Source: Niastella sp. OAS944 (GTDB taxonomy: Bacteria > Bacteroidota > Bacteroidia > Chitinophagales > Chitinophagaceae). Taken from it: a DNA stretch of 64,000 nucleotides. The notes beneath the pieces were generated by a model. That model did not search any database and had not been told where the DNA came from. It was given only the letters and a program-made list of their open reading frames with translations. How positions within the stretch are numbered: the stretch's first letter is position 1; the number at the start of each line of letters is the position of its first letter. This document shows, in pieces, positions 49,330-57,781 of the stretch. The DNA is taken from assembly GCA_024809215.1 (NCBI GenBank), contig JANUBW010000002.1, forward strand, positions 248,001 to 312,000. The letters are read 5' to 3'. The position numbers were made by a program, and so were the translations under genes.

Positions 49330-51216
49330 ATGAAAAAGTGTTTATTGATAGTAGCCACCCTGTTTGTTACCTGTAGCACGCAAGCCCAGGTAACCACCCT
49401 GTACGCCCTGTCGTCGATGCCCGATATAGTAAAAAAAGACGCCGACATAATCAAACGATATGAAAATATAGAGTTTGAAGTAAAGGATATTGACCGAAGC
49501 TCATACACAGTACACCAGATTGTTACGGTAATGAACGAAAAGGGTAAAAAAGCATTACATTTTGCAGAATACACCGATAAGTACCGGATACTGGAAGATG
49601 CCGAAGTAAAAATATTCGACGCTTTTGGCCGGCCAGTGAACCGGTACAAACAAAAAGATATGATCACACAGGCCAGCTTCAGCGGCCTTATCGACGACGG
49701 AAAGGTCACTTCGGTGAGCTTTTCTTCTGCCACCTACCCGGTTACTTACGAACTAAAATATACGGTGCGTTTTAAAGGCAACCTGATGTTCCCCAATTAT
49801 GACATACAGGATGCCAACCAAAGCGTGGAATCATCGGTGTTTACGGTTAAAGTGCCTAAAAACCTCGATCTGCGGTATAAGGAAAAGAACATAACCATAA
49901 AACCTGAAACGGCGGAGGAAGGTGATTATAAAACCTACCGCTGGACCATCAAAAACCTGCCCGCCATAAAACACGAAGCCGGCGCGGTTAGCCCTTACCC
50001 TTATGTAATGCTGGCGCCCAACCGGTTTAAGTTCGACGATTTTGAAGGCGACCTAAGCAGCTGGAAGAATTTTGGCTCATGGTACGCCAACCTGTACAAA
50101 GGGCTCGACAAATTACCACCCGACCGGGTAGCCTTTTTTAAGGACATGGTAAAAGACATTCCCGACAATCACGACAAGATCAAAAAACTGTACGAATACA
50201 TGCAGAAGAATTTTCGCTATGTAAGTATTCAACTGGGTATTGGCGGCTTACGGCCTTTTTCAGCCGAATTCACCGATAAGAAAAAATATGGCGATTGTAA
50301 GGCACTTAGCAATTGCATGAAGGCTATGCTTTCGGCCGTTGGCATCAATAGCTACAGCGCAGTAATTAATGCGGGAAAAAATGCGGTGGCTATGGATTCA
50401 GATTTTCCTTCCAAATTCAGCAACCATGTTATTTTATGCGTACCGCTCCAAAAAGATACGGTTTGGCTTGAGTGCACCAGCAACACCAATGATTATAATG
50501 TGCTGGGGCCATTTACCGAAAACCGCAATGCCCTGCTGATAACCGAAAACGGTGGCGTACTGGTGGCCACCCCAACAAGCACCAGCACAGAGAACACCTT
50601 CTATGTGCATACGGCAATAAAGCTACAGGACGACGGCTCGGGCACAGCCTTTACGACGTTTAAAACAACCGGGGAGTACAAAGACGAAATGAAATACATC
50701 ATCGAGGAAAAAACCGATGATCAAAAAGAATACATCGTGCACTCCCTGAACTTTAAACAACCCGATGAATTTTTACTCAGGTTAAAAGAAGGTACCGGGC
50801 CGTATACGACCACGCTTGAAACCGCTTATGAAAAGATACATGAATTCAATGCAGGCAATAAATTATTTATTAGTCCGCGCATTTATAAATTCTGGACCAC
50901 GGTGCTTCCCAAAGCCGAAGATCGCCGCCAGGATTTTTATTTCTCTTTTCCGTTTGAACATAACGACACTACGGTTTTCAAACTGCCGGCCGGTTTTGCA
51001 GTAGAGGCGCTGCCAAAGGCAAAAGAACTCACCAATCCCAATGCCACCTACAGCACCAGATACTGGTACAACGAAACCGAAAAGGCGGTGTACGTTTCAA
51101 CCACACTTACATTAAAACAACATAAGATCGCAGCGGCGGGTTATGCCGATGTAAAAAAATTCTTTGATGATATTTTATTGGATGAAACCCAACGCATCGT
51201 GATCAGGAAAGAATAG
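49330..51216 (+). CDS. DUF3857/transglutaminase-fold protein 3, catalytic triad present
   Basis: A 628-residue exported protein (signal peptide KKCLLIVATLFVTCSTQAQ). DUF3857 covers ~40-220; the transglutaminase-like core includes the catalytic Cys323 in KKYGDCKALSNCM, His366 in FSNHVILC and an acidic Glu381 in VWLECTSN. So this member could be an active papain-fold protease, peptidase or transglutaminase in the periplasm. Its substrate is unknown. It ends the operon, and the two inactive paralogs upstream could be partners or decoys. A word-repeat element follows at 51224. Confidence 0.92.
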   Translation: MKKCLLIVATLFVTCSTQAQVTTLYALSSMPDIVKKDADIIKRYENIEFEVKDIDRSSYTVHQIVTVMNEKGKKALHFAEYTDKYRILEDAEVKIFDAFGRPVNRYKQKDMITQASFSGLIDDGKVTSVSFSSATYPVTYELKYTVRFKGNLMFPNYDIQDANQSVESSVFTVKVPKNLDLRYKEKNITIKPETAEEGDYKTYRWTIKNLPAIKHEAGAVSPYPYVMLAPNRFKFDDFEGDLSSWKNFGSWYANLYKGLDKLPPDRVAFFKDMVKDIPDNHDKIKKLYEYMQKNFRYVSIQLGIGGLRPFSAEFTDKKKYGDCKALSNCMKAMLSAVGINSYSAVINAGKNAVAMDSDFPSKFSNHVILCVPLQKDTVWLECTSNTNDYNVLGPFTENRNALLITENGGVLVATPTSTSTENTFYVHTAIKLQDDGSGTAFTTFKTTGEYKDEMKYIIEEKTDDQKEYIVHSLNFKQPDEFLLRLKEGTGPYTTTLETAYEKIHEFNAGNKLFISPRIYKFWTTVLPKAEDRRQDFYFSFPFEHNDTTVFKLPAGFAVEALPKAKELTNPNATYSTRYWYNETEKAVYVSTTLTLKQHKIAAAGYADVKKFFDDILLDETQRIVIRKE

Positions 51217-51223
51217 AAACGGG

Positions 51224-51345
51224 TTACCAGTTACCGGTTTCCGGTTTCCAGGGCTTCCATTGCAGTGTGCTCGCTTGGTTGTCGGGCACCCCGAAATTCA
51301 AGGCCCGGTAACAGGTAACTGGTAACCGGTAACTGTAACTTATAA
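51224..51345. repeat. Inverted word-repeat element between the DUF3857 operon and trmH
   Basis: GTTACCAGTTACCGGTTTCC/GGTTTCCAGGG (51222-51252) forms the left arm and CCCGGTAACAGGTAACTGG/TAACCGGTAACTG (51305-51336) the right arm. The core has TGTGCTCGCTTGGTTGTCGG, which resembles the core at 30470-30490. It lies between convergent genes. Confidence 0.7.
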
Positions 51346-51351
51346 CGTCCG

Positions 51352-52080
51352 TCAAATAATATGCGAAAGAATAATTCCCGTCGCTACTGCTGCGTTCAGC
51401 GATTCGGCCTGGCCGTGACGCGGGATGGTTATCCGGTTGCTGCACCGGGCCAGTATGGCATCGCTGATGCCCTTCGATTCATTCCCAATAATAATAATAC
51501 CCTCTTTAATGGGCGGCTGCTTGCGAAGATCGGTGCCATTAAGTATGGCGGCATAGGTTGGTAAACCGGGGGCCTGCTCAAGCCACTGCTCCAATGAGCC
51601 ATAAGCCACCTGTACCCGGGCAATGCTGCCCATAGTAGCCTGTACCACCTTACTACTCCAGGCATCGGCACAATCTGTGCTGCAATACACGTGAGAAATG
51701 CCAAACCAGTCGGCACAACGGATAATAGTACCCAAATTCCCCGGGTCCTGAATGGTGTCGAGCATGAGGGAAACGGTATTTCGTAAAGGCTTATTCGCCG
51801 AAAAATCGGGCTTTTTAAAAATTCCCAGCACCTGGTTAGGCGTTTGCAGCTGCGAGATACGTTCCAACTCCCCCTGACTTATTTCAGTTACGGTAGTGGG
51901 TAGCGGCTGCGGCTGCGCTTCCATCCATTCCTTTACCGCAAACAGCTCCTGAAGCGGCAAACGGGCACTTAATAATTCGTTAATTAGCTTTGGACCTTCG
52001 GCCACAAACACCCCTTCGCTATCTCTCAATTTTTTGTGGCTTAAACTTTGAATATATTTGACCTGCGATTTAATCAACAT
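51352..52080 (-). CDS. SpoU-family (TrmH) RNA 2'-O-methyltransferase
   Basis: A 242-residue SPOUT methyltransferase with an N-terminal substrate-binding domain (IKSQVKYIQSLSHKKLRDSEGVFVAEGPKLINELL, 3-37). Knot motifs follow: LDTIQDPGNLGTIIRCADWFG (motif 1, ~112-132), IIIIGNESKGIS (motif 2, ~194-205) and ITIPRHGQAESLNAAVATGI (motif 3, ~214-233). It uses SAM to methylate a ribose in tRNA or rRNA; the position is not predictable. I choose ATG 52080; an upstream ATG at 52098 would overlap the divergent outer-membrane gene's region. The two ATGs are only 21 bases apart. Confidence 0.93.
   Translation of the reverse strand: MLIKSQVKYIQSLSHKKLRDSEGVFVAEGPKLINELLSARLPLQELFAVKEWMEAQPQPLPTTVTEISQGELERISQLQTPNQVLGIFKKPDFSANKPLRNTVSLMLDTIQDPGNLGTIIRCADWFGISHVYCSTDCADAWSSKVVQATMGSIARVQVAYGSLEQWLEQAPGLPTYAAILNGTDLRKQPPIKEGIIIIGNESKGISDAILARCSNRITIPRHGQAESLNAAVATGIILSHII
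52053..52060 (+). promoter_or_regulatory. Candidate -7 promoter box for the BamA/TamA-like gene, inside trmH
   Basis: TATATTTG matches TAnnTTTG 42 bases before the ATG at 52102 and lies inside the trmH coding region (read on the opposite strand). Confidence 0.5.
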
Positions 52081-52101
52081 TGCATTCCGTTTAAACAAAA
52101 T

Positions 52102-54468
52102 ATGTTGTCATTAGCCCGGCAAGTTACAGTATTTAGATTGGTTCGGTGGATAGCTTACTGCGCTTTCATTTCGGCGTTTATAACTTCCTGCACAATCACT
52201 AATAATGCTCAAAAGGATAAGCCCTTTGTTTATAAGACCATAATTGATATCAACGGCAATGTGGCCGACAAGCCTCAGCTGCTCGAAAGGTTGCAAAACC
52301 AGCTCGACGACAGCCTTAAACTTCGTGTTATCACGTACCTGGGGATTGTTCGGGCGCTGAAAAAACCGCCGGTATTTGATTCGGTAAATATTGGCCGGTC
52401 GCGCATATTCATGACCAGCCTGCTGCATTCAATGGGATATTTTAGCCCGGTAATAACCGATACCTTTCACATCGATACGGTGCGAAGTAAATACCCATAC
52501 CGGGCTCATGTACATTTTAAAGTAACGCCGGGTAAAGTGCTGCGGCTCGATTCTATAGGCTATGCCTTCCGGGACGCCGAGCTACAGCGGATGGCCTTGC
52601 GGCAGGTTGATAAATCGGTATTGAAAAAGACCGAACCTTATTCCATACAAAAAGTATCGGATGAGCTCGACAGGTTGGTGACCGTTTTTCGCAACAACGG
52701 TTATTATAAACTAACCAAGGAAGACCTGTTTGCAGAAGTAGATACGGTAGTGGCAGCGCTTATTGACCCTTCCCTGGATCCGTTTGAACAGATACGGCTA
52801 CTGGATTCGCTGCGTAAAAAAAGGGAAAACCCAACCATCAATGTCGTATTTAAACAACACCCGGTAAAAGACAGCAGCCGCCTGAAAAAATACTACATCG
52901 GTAATATAACGGTTTACCCCGATGCCAGTTACGAGCCCTTCGATTCAACCATTCATGATACGGCCCAAATAAAGAACTATACCATCATTTATAATTCCCG
53001 GCGTTTTAAACTGCCCTTTATAGCCAATAATGTTGGCCTGCGACCGGGCGCGCTCTATTCACAACGACGGTATTTTCGTACCAATAATGTTTTTACCAGC
53101 CTGGGGGCCTGGAAAAACGTGGATATTGAAATGCAGGAACGTAAAGGTAAAGACAGCAGTTTACCAATGCTCGATACCAAAATACGGCTGTACCCCAATA
53201 CGAAGTATAACATGAACACTTCAATTGAAACCAGCCGAAACGTAAGCGAAATTCTTGCAGTTGGCCAGTTGTTTGGTATTGGTTTGAACGGCCGCCTGCT
53301 AAACCGTAATGCCTATCGCGAAGCCATACAAACAGTTACCAATGCGCGGTTTGGAATAGAATTAGGTACAAATATCATTCAAACCCTGCAGGCCAGCCTG
53401 GCCCATAGCATTAACTTTCCCAAGTTCATTACGCCTGTTAAAATACGTACCGACAGCCTTATTGCTCCCCGCACCCTGTTAAACCTGAACGCATCATACA
53501 CCGACAGGTTATTACTGTTTCAATCAAGATCGTTCAATGCCTCCTGGGGGTATGAGTGGGTAAAAGGCCGCCGCCGCGAAGACCAGGACCAGGTTGGACA
53601 AAGATGGCGCAAGACCTGGCAGTATATCCCTCTTAACTATGAGTACACCGACGTAATAAAAACAGATACTTTAAGGGAACTGGAAAAAAAGATCAGTTCT
53701 TATAAATATGCATTTAACGACGGATTAATCATAAGCCAGGTGCTAAGCCTGTCGACCGGTATTGAGAAAGACAATAAACTTACCCTGCTGCGGGGCCGCA
53801 TAGAAGAAAGCGGGGCCCTGTTTGGCTTCATAAAAAAACTGGAGCTGGGTTCGCTGGCCCGGTTTATAAAGATAGACGGTGAGCTTAAACATTATATTAA
53901 TAATCCCCACTCAAGCTGGGCCTTCAGGGCTTTTGCCGGTTATGGATTTGTTTATGGTAAAACCGACACGGGCACCATTGTAAAAGAGAACAACCTGCCC
54001 TTTTTTAAGGCCTATTTTGCGGGCGGTCCGTACAGTATGCGGGCCTGGCAGATAAGGCGTTTAGGTCCCGGCTCTTCCGATGCATATGAAAAGGGCGGTA
54101 CCAGTGCCGAACGTTTTGGGAATATGCAAATTGAGTTGAATACCGAATTCCGTTTTAATATAACCACCATTGCCGGTATTAAAGTGAACAGCGCCCTGTT
54201 TGTTGATATGGGGAATATATGGAGCACTGAATATGACTCCACCAACCGAAAGCTACCGGAAGCTTCGTTCAATTTCAGCCGGCTGTATAAAGACCTGGCC
54301 ATTGGCGCCGGCAGCAGTTTGCGGTTCGATTTTGACTTCTTCCTTATCAGGCTCGACTGGGCCTATAAAATAAAAGACCCATTATATGCCAATAAGAACG
54401 ATGGGTGGTTCAATGATCTAAGAATACTGAATGGGCAGTTTCAGTTGGGCATCGGTTATCCCTTTTAA
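52102..54468 (+). CDS. BamA/TamA-family outer-membrane protein with a lipobox
   Basis: A 788-residue Omp85-type protein. A long basic N-terminus and hydrophobic helix lead to lipobox FITSC (Cys30), so it is predicted to be a lipoprotein. POTRA-like domains (~45-320) with segments like VHFKVTPGKVLRLDSIGYAF and IQKVSDELDRLVTVFRNNGYYKL precede a beta barrel, whose C-terminal part has FFKAYFAGGPYSMRAWQIRRLGPG (Omp85 loop-6 GPxSxR motif near 650) and ends in GIGYPF. It should help insert or export other outer-membrane proteins, as a second Omp85 beside a canonical BamA. The start is only 21 bases from trmH. Confidence 0.93.
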   Translation: MLSLARQVTVFRLVRWIAYCAFISAFITSCTITNNAQKDKPFVYKTIIDINGNVADKPQLLERLQNQLDDSLKLRVITYLGIVRALKKPPVFDSVNIGRSRIFMTSLLHSMGYFSPVITDTFHIDTVRSKYPYRAHVHFKVTPGKVLRLDSIGYAFRDAELQRMALRQVDKSVLKKTEPYSIQKVSDELDRLVTVFRNNGYYKLTKEDLFAEVDTVVAALIDPSLDPFEQIRLLDSLRKKRENPTINVVFKQHPVKDSSRLKKYYIGNITVYPDASYEPFDSTIHDTAQIKNYTIIYNSRRFKLPFIANNVGLRPGALYSQRRYFRTNNVFTSLGAWKNVDIEMQERKGKDSSLPMLDTKIRLYPNTKYNMNTSIETSRNVSEILAVGQLFGIGLNGRLLNRNAYREAIQTVTNARFGIELGTNIIQTLQASLAHSINFPKFITPVKIRTDSLIAPRTLLNLNASYTDRLLLFQSRSFNASWGYEWVKGRRREDQDQVGQRWRKTWQYIPLNYEYTDVIKTDTLRELEKKISSYKYAFNDGLIISQVLSLSTGIEKDNKLTLLRGRIEESGALFGFIKKLELGSLARFIKIDGELKHYINNPHSSWAFRAFAGYGFVYGKTDTGTIVKENNLPFFKAYFAGGPYSMRAWQIRRLGPGSSDAYEKGGTSAERFGNMQIELNTEFRFNITTIAGIKVNSALFVDMGNIWSTEYDSTNRKLPEASFNFSRLYKDLAIGAGSSLRFDFDFFLIRLDWAYKIKDPLYANKNDGWFNDLRILNGQFQLGIGYPF

Positions 54469-54509
54469 CAATGATATTGTTTGAATTGTAACTTGTGTGG
54501 TTTTAACTT

Positions 54510-54655
54510 TCGTCGGCAATCGGCAATCGTGAAACGGTCCGCCAGCTGGCGGATGAAACGTGAAAGTCTATATTCGAGGCTCATAAATTATCATGAGCCT
54601 CGCTACTATGCAGTTTTCTTACTTCCTACTTCGTACTTCCTACTTCTTTCTTAAT
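54510..54655. repeat. Word-repeat element and terminator after the BamA/TamA-like gene
   Basis: GTCGGCAATCGGCAATCGTG words (54512-54531) precede TCCGCCAGCTGGCGGA (54538-54553), flanked by GAAACG on both sides. A perfect 10-bp hairpin, CGAGGCTCAT/ATGAGCCTCG (54575-54602, 8-nt loop), follows, and CTTACTTCCTACTTCGTACTTCC words (54621-54643) lead into the truB stop. Confidence 0.65.
54575..54602. terminator. Hairpin between BamA/TamA-like and truB genes
   Basis: CGAGGCTCAT pairs perfectly with ATGAGCCTCG around an AAATTATC loop between convergent genes. No strong T-run follows, so termination strength is uncertain. Confidence 0.55.
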
Positions 54656-55324
54656 CCACTCAAACGCCTGCTCCATGGTCATTGCTTTATCTAAAGTGAA
54701 CGCCCCAATACGGGTGCGGCAAAGGCTGCTGAGATAGGCGCCGCAACCTGCGGCTTTACCAACATCATTGGCCAGGCTGCGGATATACGTTCCGGTTGAA
54801 CACACCACCCTGAAATGCACAACAGGCAGTTCGATCTTTGTAAACTCAAACTCTTTAATGGTTATTTTACGCGGCTCCAGCTCAATGGTTTGCCCTTTAC
54901 GCGCCAGTTCATACACCCGTTTACCATCTTTTTTAATGGCCGAATGCATGGGCGGCACCTGCATTAACTCACCGGTGAACTGAAGGGCAATGGCCTGCAG
55001 TTGTTCAGGCGTAACGGAACTGTAATCTTTAAGATCGGTGGGCTCGCTTTCGAGATCGTAGGTAGGCGTGGTAGCGCCCAGGGTGAAGGTGCCGGTATAT
55101 TCCTTTTCCTGCGCCATATACTCATTAATGCGCTTGGTAAATTTACCGGTACAAAGAATGAGCATACCGGTAGCCAATGGATCGAGCGTACCTGCATGCC
55201 CTACTTTTTTTATTTTTATCGTATTACGGATCTTTCTAACAACATCAAAGGATGTCCACTCAAGCGGTTTATTGATCAATAAAACCTGTCCTTCAGCAAA
55301 AATATTTTGTTGCGCGTCTTGCAT
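54626..55324 (-). CDS. truB: tRNA pseudouridine(55) synthase
   Basis: The 232-residue TruB converts U55 of tRNAs to pseudouridine. The catalytic loop is GHAGTLDPLATGML (42-55) with Asp48. LINKPLEWTSFDVVRKIRN (16-34), EKEYTGTFTLGATTPTYDLESE (~73-94), PPMHSAIKKDGKRVYELARKG (~122-142) and CSTGTYIRSLANDVG (~185-199) are all complete. The short C-terminal region lacks a full PUA domain, as in many bacteria. It lies downstream of the MoxR/DUF58 operon, 24 bases after it, and so may be its last gene. Confidence 0.96.
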   Translation of the reverse strand: MQDAQQNIFAEGQVLLINKPLEWTSFDVVRKIRNTIKIKKVGHAGTLDPLATGMLILCTGKFTKRINEYMAQEKEYTGTFTLGATTPTYDLESEPTDLKDYSSVTPEQLQAIALQFTGELMQVPPMHSAIKKDGKRVYELARKGQTIELEPRKITIKEFEFTKIELPVVHFRVVCSTGTYIRSLANDVGKAAGCGAYLSSLCRTRIGAFTLDKAMTMEQAFEWIKKEVGSTK

Positions 55325-55348
55325 TGGCGCGAAAGTAAAGAATTATTG

Positions 55349-56692
55349 CTATATCGCCTGCCTTGCCTTCAGTTCCAAATATTTGTTTACGGTATTCACC
55401 GTTAAGTTTTGCGGTGCGGTAAGAATGGTGAAAATGCCATGTTGCTGCAGCTCTTTTACGATCAGGCGCTTTTCATACACAAACTTTTCTGCAATGGTTT
55501 TGGTGTACAGCGTTTCTATATCGTTTGCCTTTTCATCGGTTAACTGGCGCAATTCGGTATTCTCAAAAAATACCACCAGCACCAAATGGTTGCGGGCAAT
55601 ATGCCTGATGTAGGGCAACTGCCGTTGCAAACCCGATAATGATTCAAAATTGGTAAATAACACTATGAGGCTGCGTTGCGAAATACGGGTACGCACATGT
55701 GCATACAGCTTTTCAAAATCGCTTTCCAGGAATTTTGTTTGCTGGTTGTACAGGGTTTCCAAAATAGTGCCCATTTGCGAAGCCTTACGGTCGGCCGGTA
55801 AAAAATGGCTGATGTTTTCGGCAAAGGTTACCAGTCCGGCCTTGTCTTGTTTTATCAGGGCTACCCTCGACAAAATAAGCGTGGCGTTGATGGCGTAATC
55901 GAGCAGCGTCATGCCTTCGAATGGCATTTTCATTACGCGGCCTTTATCAATTATACAATATACCTGCTGGCTTCGCTCATCGGTAAAATTGTTTACCATC
56001 AGCTGTCCGCCCTTGCGGGCAGTGGCTTTCCAGTTAATGCTTCGGATATCATCACCGGTCACATATTCTTTAATTTGTTCAAACTCCAGGCTATGCCCTA
56101 TTTTACGGATCTTACGGCTACCGGCTTCGGCCAGGTTGTTTGAATAGGCCAGCAGTTCAAACTGGCGCAATGGGAAATATGATGGTAATACTTTTACCAT
56201 TTGCTGCCCTTCTTTCTTTACACGGCGTACGATCAGTTGCAGTGGGCTTTTTATAAATACATTGGTATCATTAAAAATGTATTCGCCACGCTCAACCGGG
56301 CGTAACGTATAAGAGATGTTCCTGGTTTCCTCACTGTTCAATACGGCATTTACCGAAAAATCGCGTTGTTGAAACTGTACCGGTATTTCATCAATGATCT
56401 TTAAACCGATGCGATAATGGAACAGGTTGGTTATTGCCAGTTCCACCTTATTGATATCGCCATTGCTGAACTTGTCGCTTACAATGCGTTCTATTTTCAA
56501 CCCGTTTTTGTGAAACAACAAACCATAATCGAGCACAACCATGGCCAGTACAAACCACATGCTTATTTGCGCTGCGGGCAAAAGCACCGGCCAGTTGTAC
56601 GACAATACAAACAATAATATAACCCCCACGAACGACCAATAAAAGAGGCGTCCGAAGAACAGGGGGAATATGAATCTTTTATAAAACTTCAT
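55349..56692 (-). CDS. DUF58 family protein without a canonical metal site
   Basis: A 447-residue protein with two N-terminal transmembrane helices (LFYWSFVGVILLFVLS, WPVLLPAAQISMWFVLAMVVL) and a VWA-like DUF58 domain. The signature EQIKEYVTGDDIRSINWKATARKGGQLMV (~215-243) is intact. The VWA metal site, usually DxSxS, reads CIIDKGRVMKM, so only the first Asp survives and Mg2+ adhesion is doubtful. DUF58 proteins partner MoxR ATPases. Start at ATG 56692, where the helix region begins. The MoxR gene lies 111 bases upstream across a word-repeat element. Confidence 0.9.
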   Translation of the reverse strand: MKFYKRFIFPLFFGRLFYWSFVGVILLFVLSYNWPVLLPAAQISMWFVLAMVVLDYGLLFHKNGLKIERIVSDKFSNGDINKVELAITNLFHYRIGLKIIDEIPVQFQQRDFSVNAVLNSEETRNISYTLRPVERGEYIFNDTNVFIKSPLQLIVRRVKKEGQQMVKVLPSYFPLRQFELLAYSNNLAEAGSRKIRKIGHSLEFEQIKEYVTGDDIRSINWKATARKGGQLMVNNFTDERSQQVYCIIDKGRVMKMPFEGMTLLDYAINATLILSRVALIKQDKAGLVTFAENISHFLPADRKASQMGTILETLYNQQTKFLESDFEKLYAHVRTRISQRSLIVLFTNFESLSGLQRQLPYIRHIARNHLVLVVFFENTELRQLTDEKANDIETLYTKTIAEKFVYEKRLIVKELQQHGIFTILTAPQNLTVNTVNKYLELKARQAI

Positions 56693-56727
56693 TATCACAT
56701 AAATGGTAAATGAATTACTTCTAACAA

Positions 56728-56804
56728 CAGGCTGTAAGCTGTAAGCCATAAGCTGCAAGCCGTGGCGGCAACTCGTCAACTTGTTAACTCGTCAACTTGT
56801 TAAC
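56728..56804. repeat. Word-repeat element between the MoxR and DUF58 genes
   Basis: GGCTGTAAGCTGTAAGCC/ATAAGCTGCAAGCC words (56730-56760) are followed by AACTCGTCAACTTGTTAACT tandem copies (56767-56803), ending at the MoxR stop codon. It is the only element that splits an apparent operon. Confidence 0.6.
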
Positions 56805-57778
56805 TACCTGGGTACTTCTATTGAAGTGATGATCTGCTGTATAACATCATCAGTAGACGCGCCTTCCATTTCTTTATCGGGCGTTAATACAATACGATGA
56901 CGCAATACCGGCGGTATAACATGAATAATATCATCTGGTGTTACGAAATCGCGGCCACGCATAGCGGCCAGCGCTTTGGCGCCGTTTAAAATACCAATAG
57001 ATGCCCGCGGTGAGGCGCCCAGGTAAATTGATTTATGGTTGCGCGTATTGGATACGATGGTTGTTATAAAGCTGATGAGCTTTTCTTCAACGTGTATAGT
57101 ACGTACCTGTTTGCGCAGTTCCTGAATTTGAGTGGCCGACAGGGCCGCCTGTACCTGGTTTATCATGTCATTCAGGTTTTGCTGGTGATGTTGCAACACA
57201 ACCCTGAACTCCTGTTCGGCGGTTGGGTACGAAACAATTATTTTAAACAGAAAGCGGTCTAACTGTGCTTCGGGCAGGTGATAGGTTCCCTCCTGTTCTA
57301 TTGGGTTTTGGGTGGCTACCACCATAAAAGGGGTAGATAACTGGTATGAGTGGCCGTCGACTGTTATCTGGCGTTCTTCCATCACTTCAAACAAGGCCGC
57401 CTGGGTTTTTGCCGGCGCGCGGTTGATCTCATCTATAAGCACGATGTTACTGAAGATTGGGCCTTTATTGAATTGAAAAGTTGAATCCTTTGGATTGAAG
57501 ATAGACGTTCCAATTACATCACTTGGCATCAGATCGGGCGTGAACTGGATACGTGAAAAACCAACCGAAATGCTTTTGCTCAGCAACTTGGCTGTAAGGG
57601 TTTTGGCTACACCAGGCACACCTTCAATAAGCACATGTCCGTCGGCCAGTACCGCAGCCAGCAATAATTCCACCATCTGTTCCTGCCCAACGATCACTTT
57701 ACCTATTTCCGTTTTTAAGGTGTGTACCGATTGTTGCAGTGTGCTGAGATCGGTCCTGACATCGAAAAAGTTTTCCAT
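56804..57778 (-). CDS. MoxR-family AAA+ ATPase
   Basis: A 324-residue MoxR ATPase. Walker A is GVPGVAKT (53-60), Walker B IVLIDEINR (112-120), followed by sensor elements (NPIEQEGTYHLPEAQLDRFLFKI, ~155-177) and GASPRASIGILNGAKALA (~255-272, sensor 2 region). MoxR proteins act as chaperones that activate VWA-domain partners, here most likely the DUF58 protein. It is coupled to the DUF4350 gene by a 3-base gap, so four upstream genes and this one form one tightly packed operon. Confidence 0.96.
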   Translation of the reverse strand: MENFFDVRTDLSTLQQSVHTLKTEIGKVIVGQEQMVELLLAAVLADGHVLIEGVPGVAKTLTAKLLSKSISVGFSRIQFTPDLMPSDVIGTSIFNPKDSTFQFNKGPIFSNIVLIDEINRAPAKTQAALFEVMEERQITVDGHSYQLSTPFMVVATQNPIEQEGTYHLPEAQLDRFLFKIIVSYPTAEQEFRVVLQHHQQNLNDMINQVQAALSATQIQELRKQVRTIHVEEKLISFITTIVSNTRNHKSIYLGASPRASIGILNGAKALAAMRGRDFVTPDDIIHVIPPVLRHRIVLTPDKEMEGASTDDVIQQIITSIEVPR

Positions 57779-57781
57779 GTA

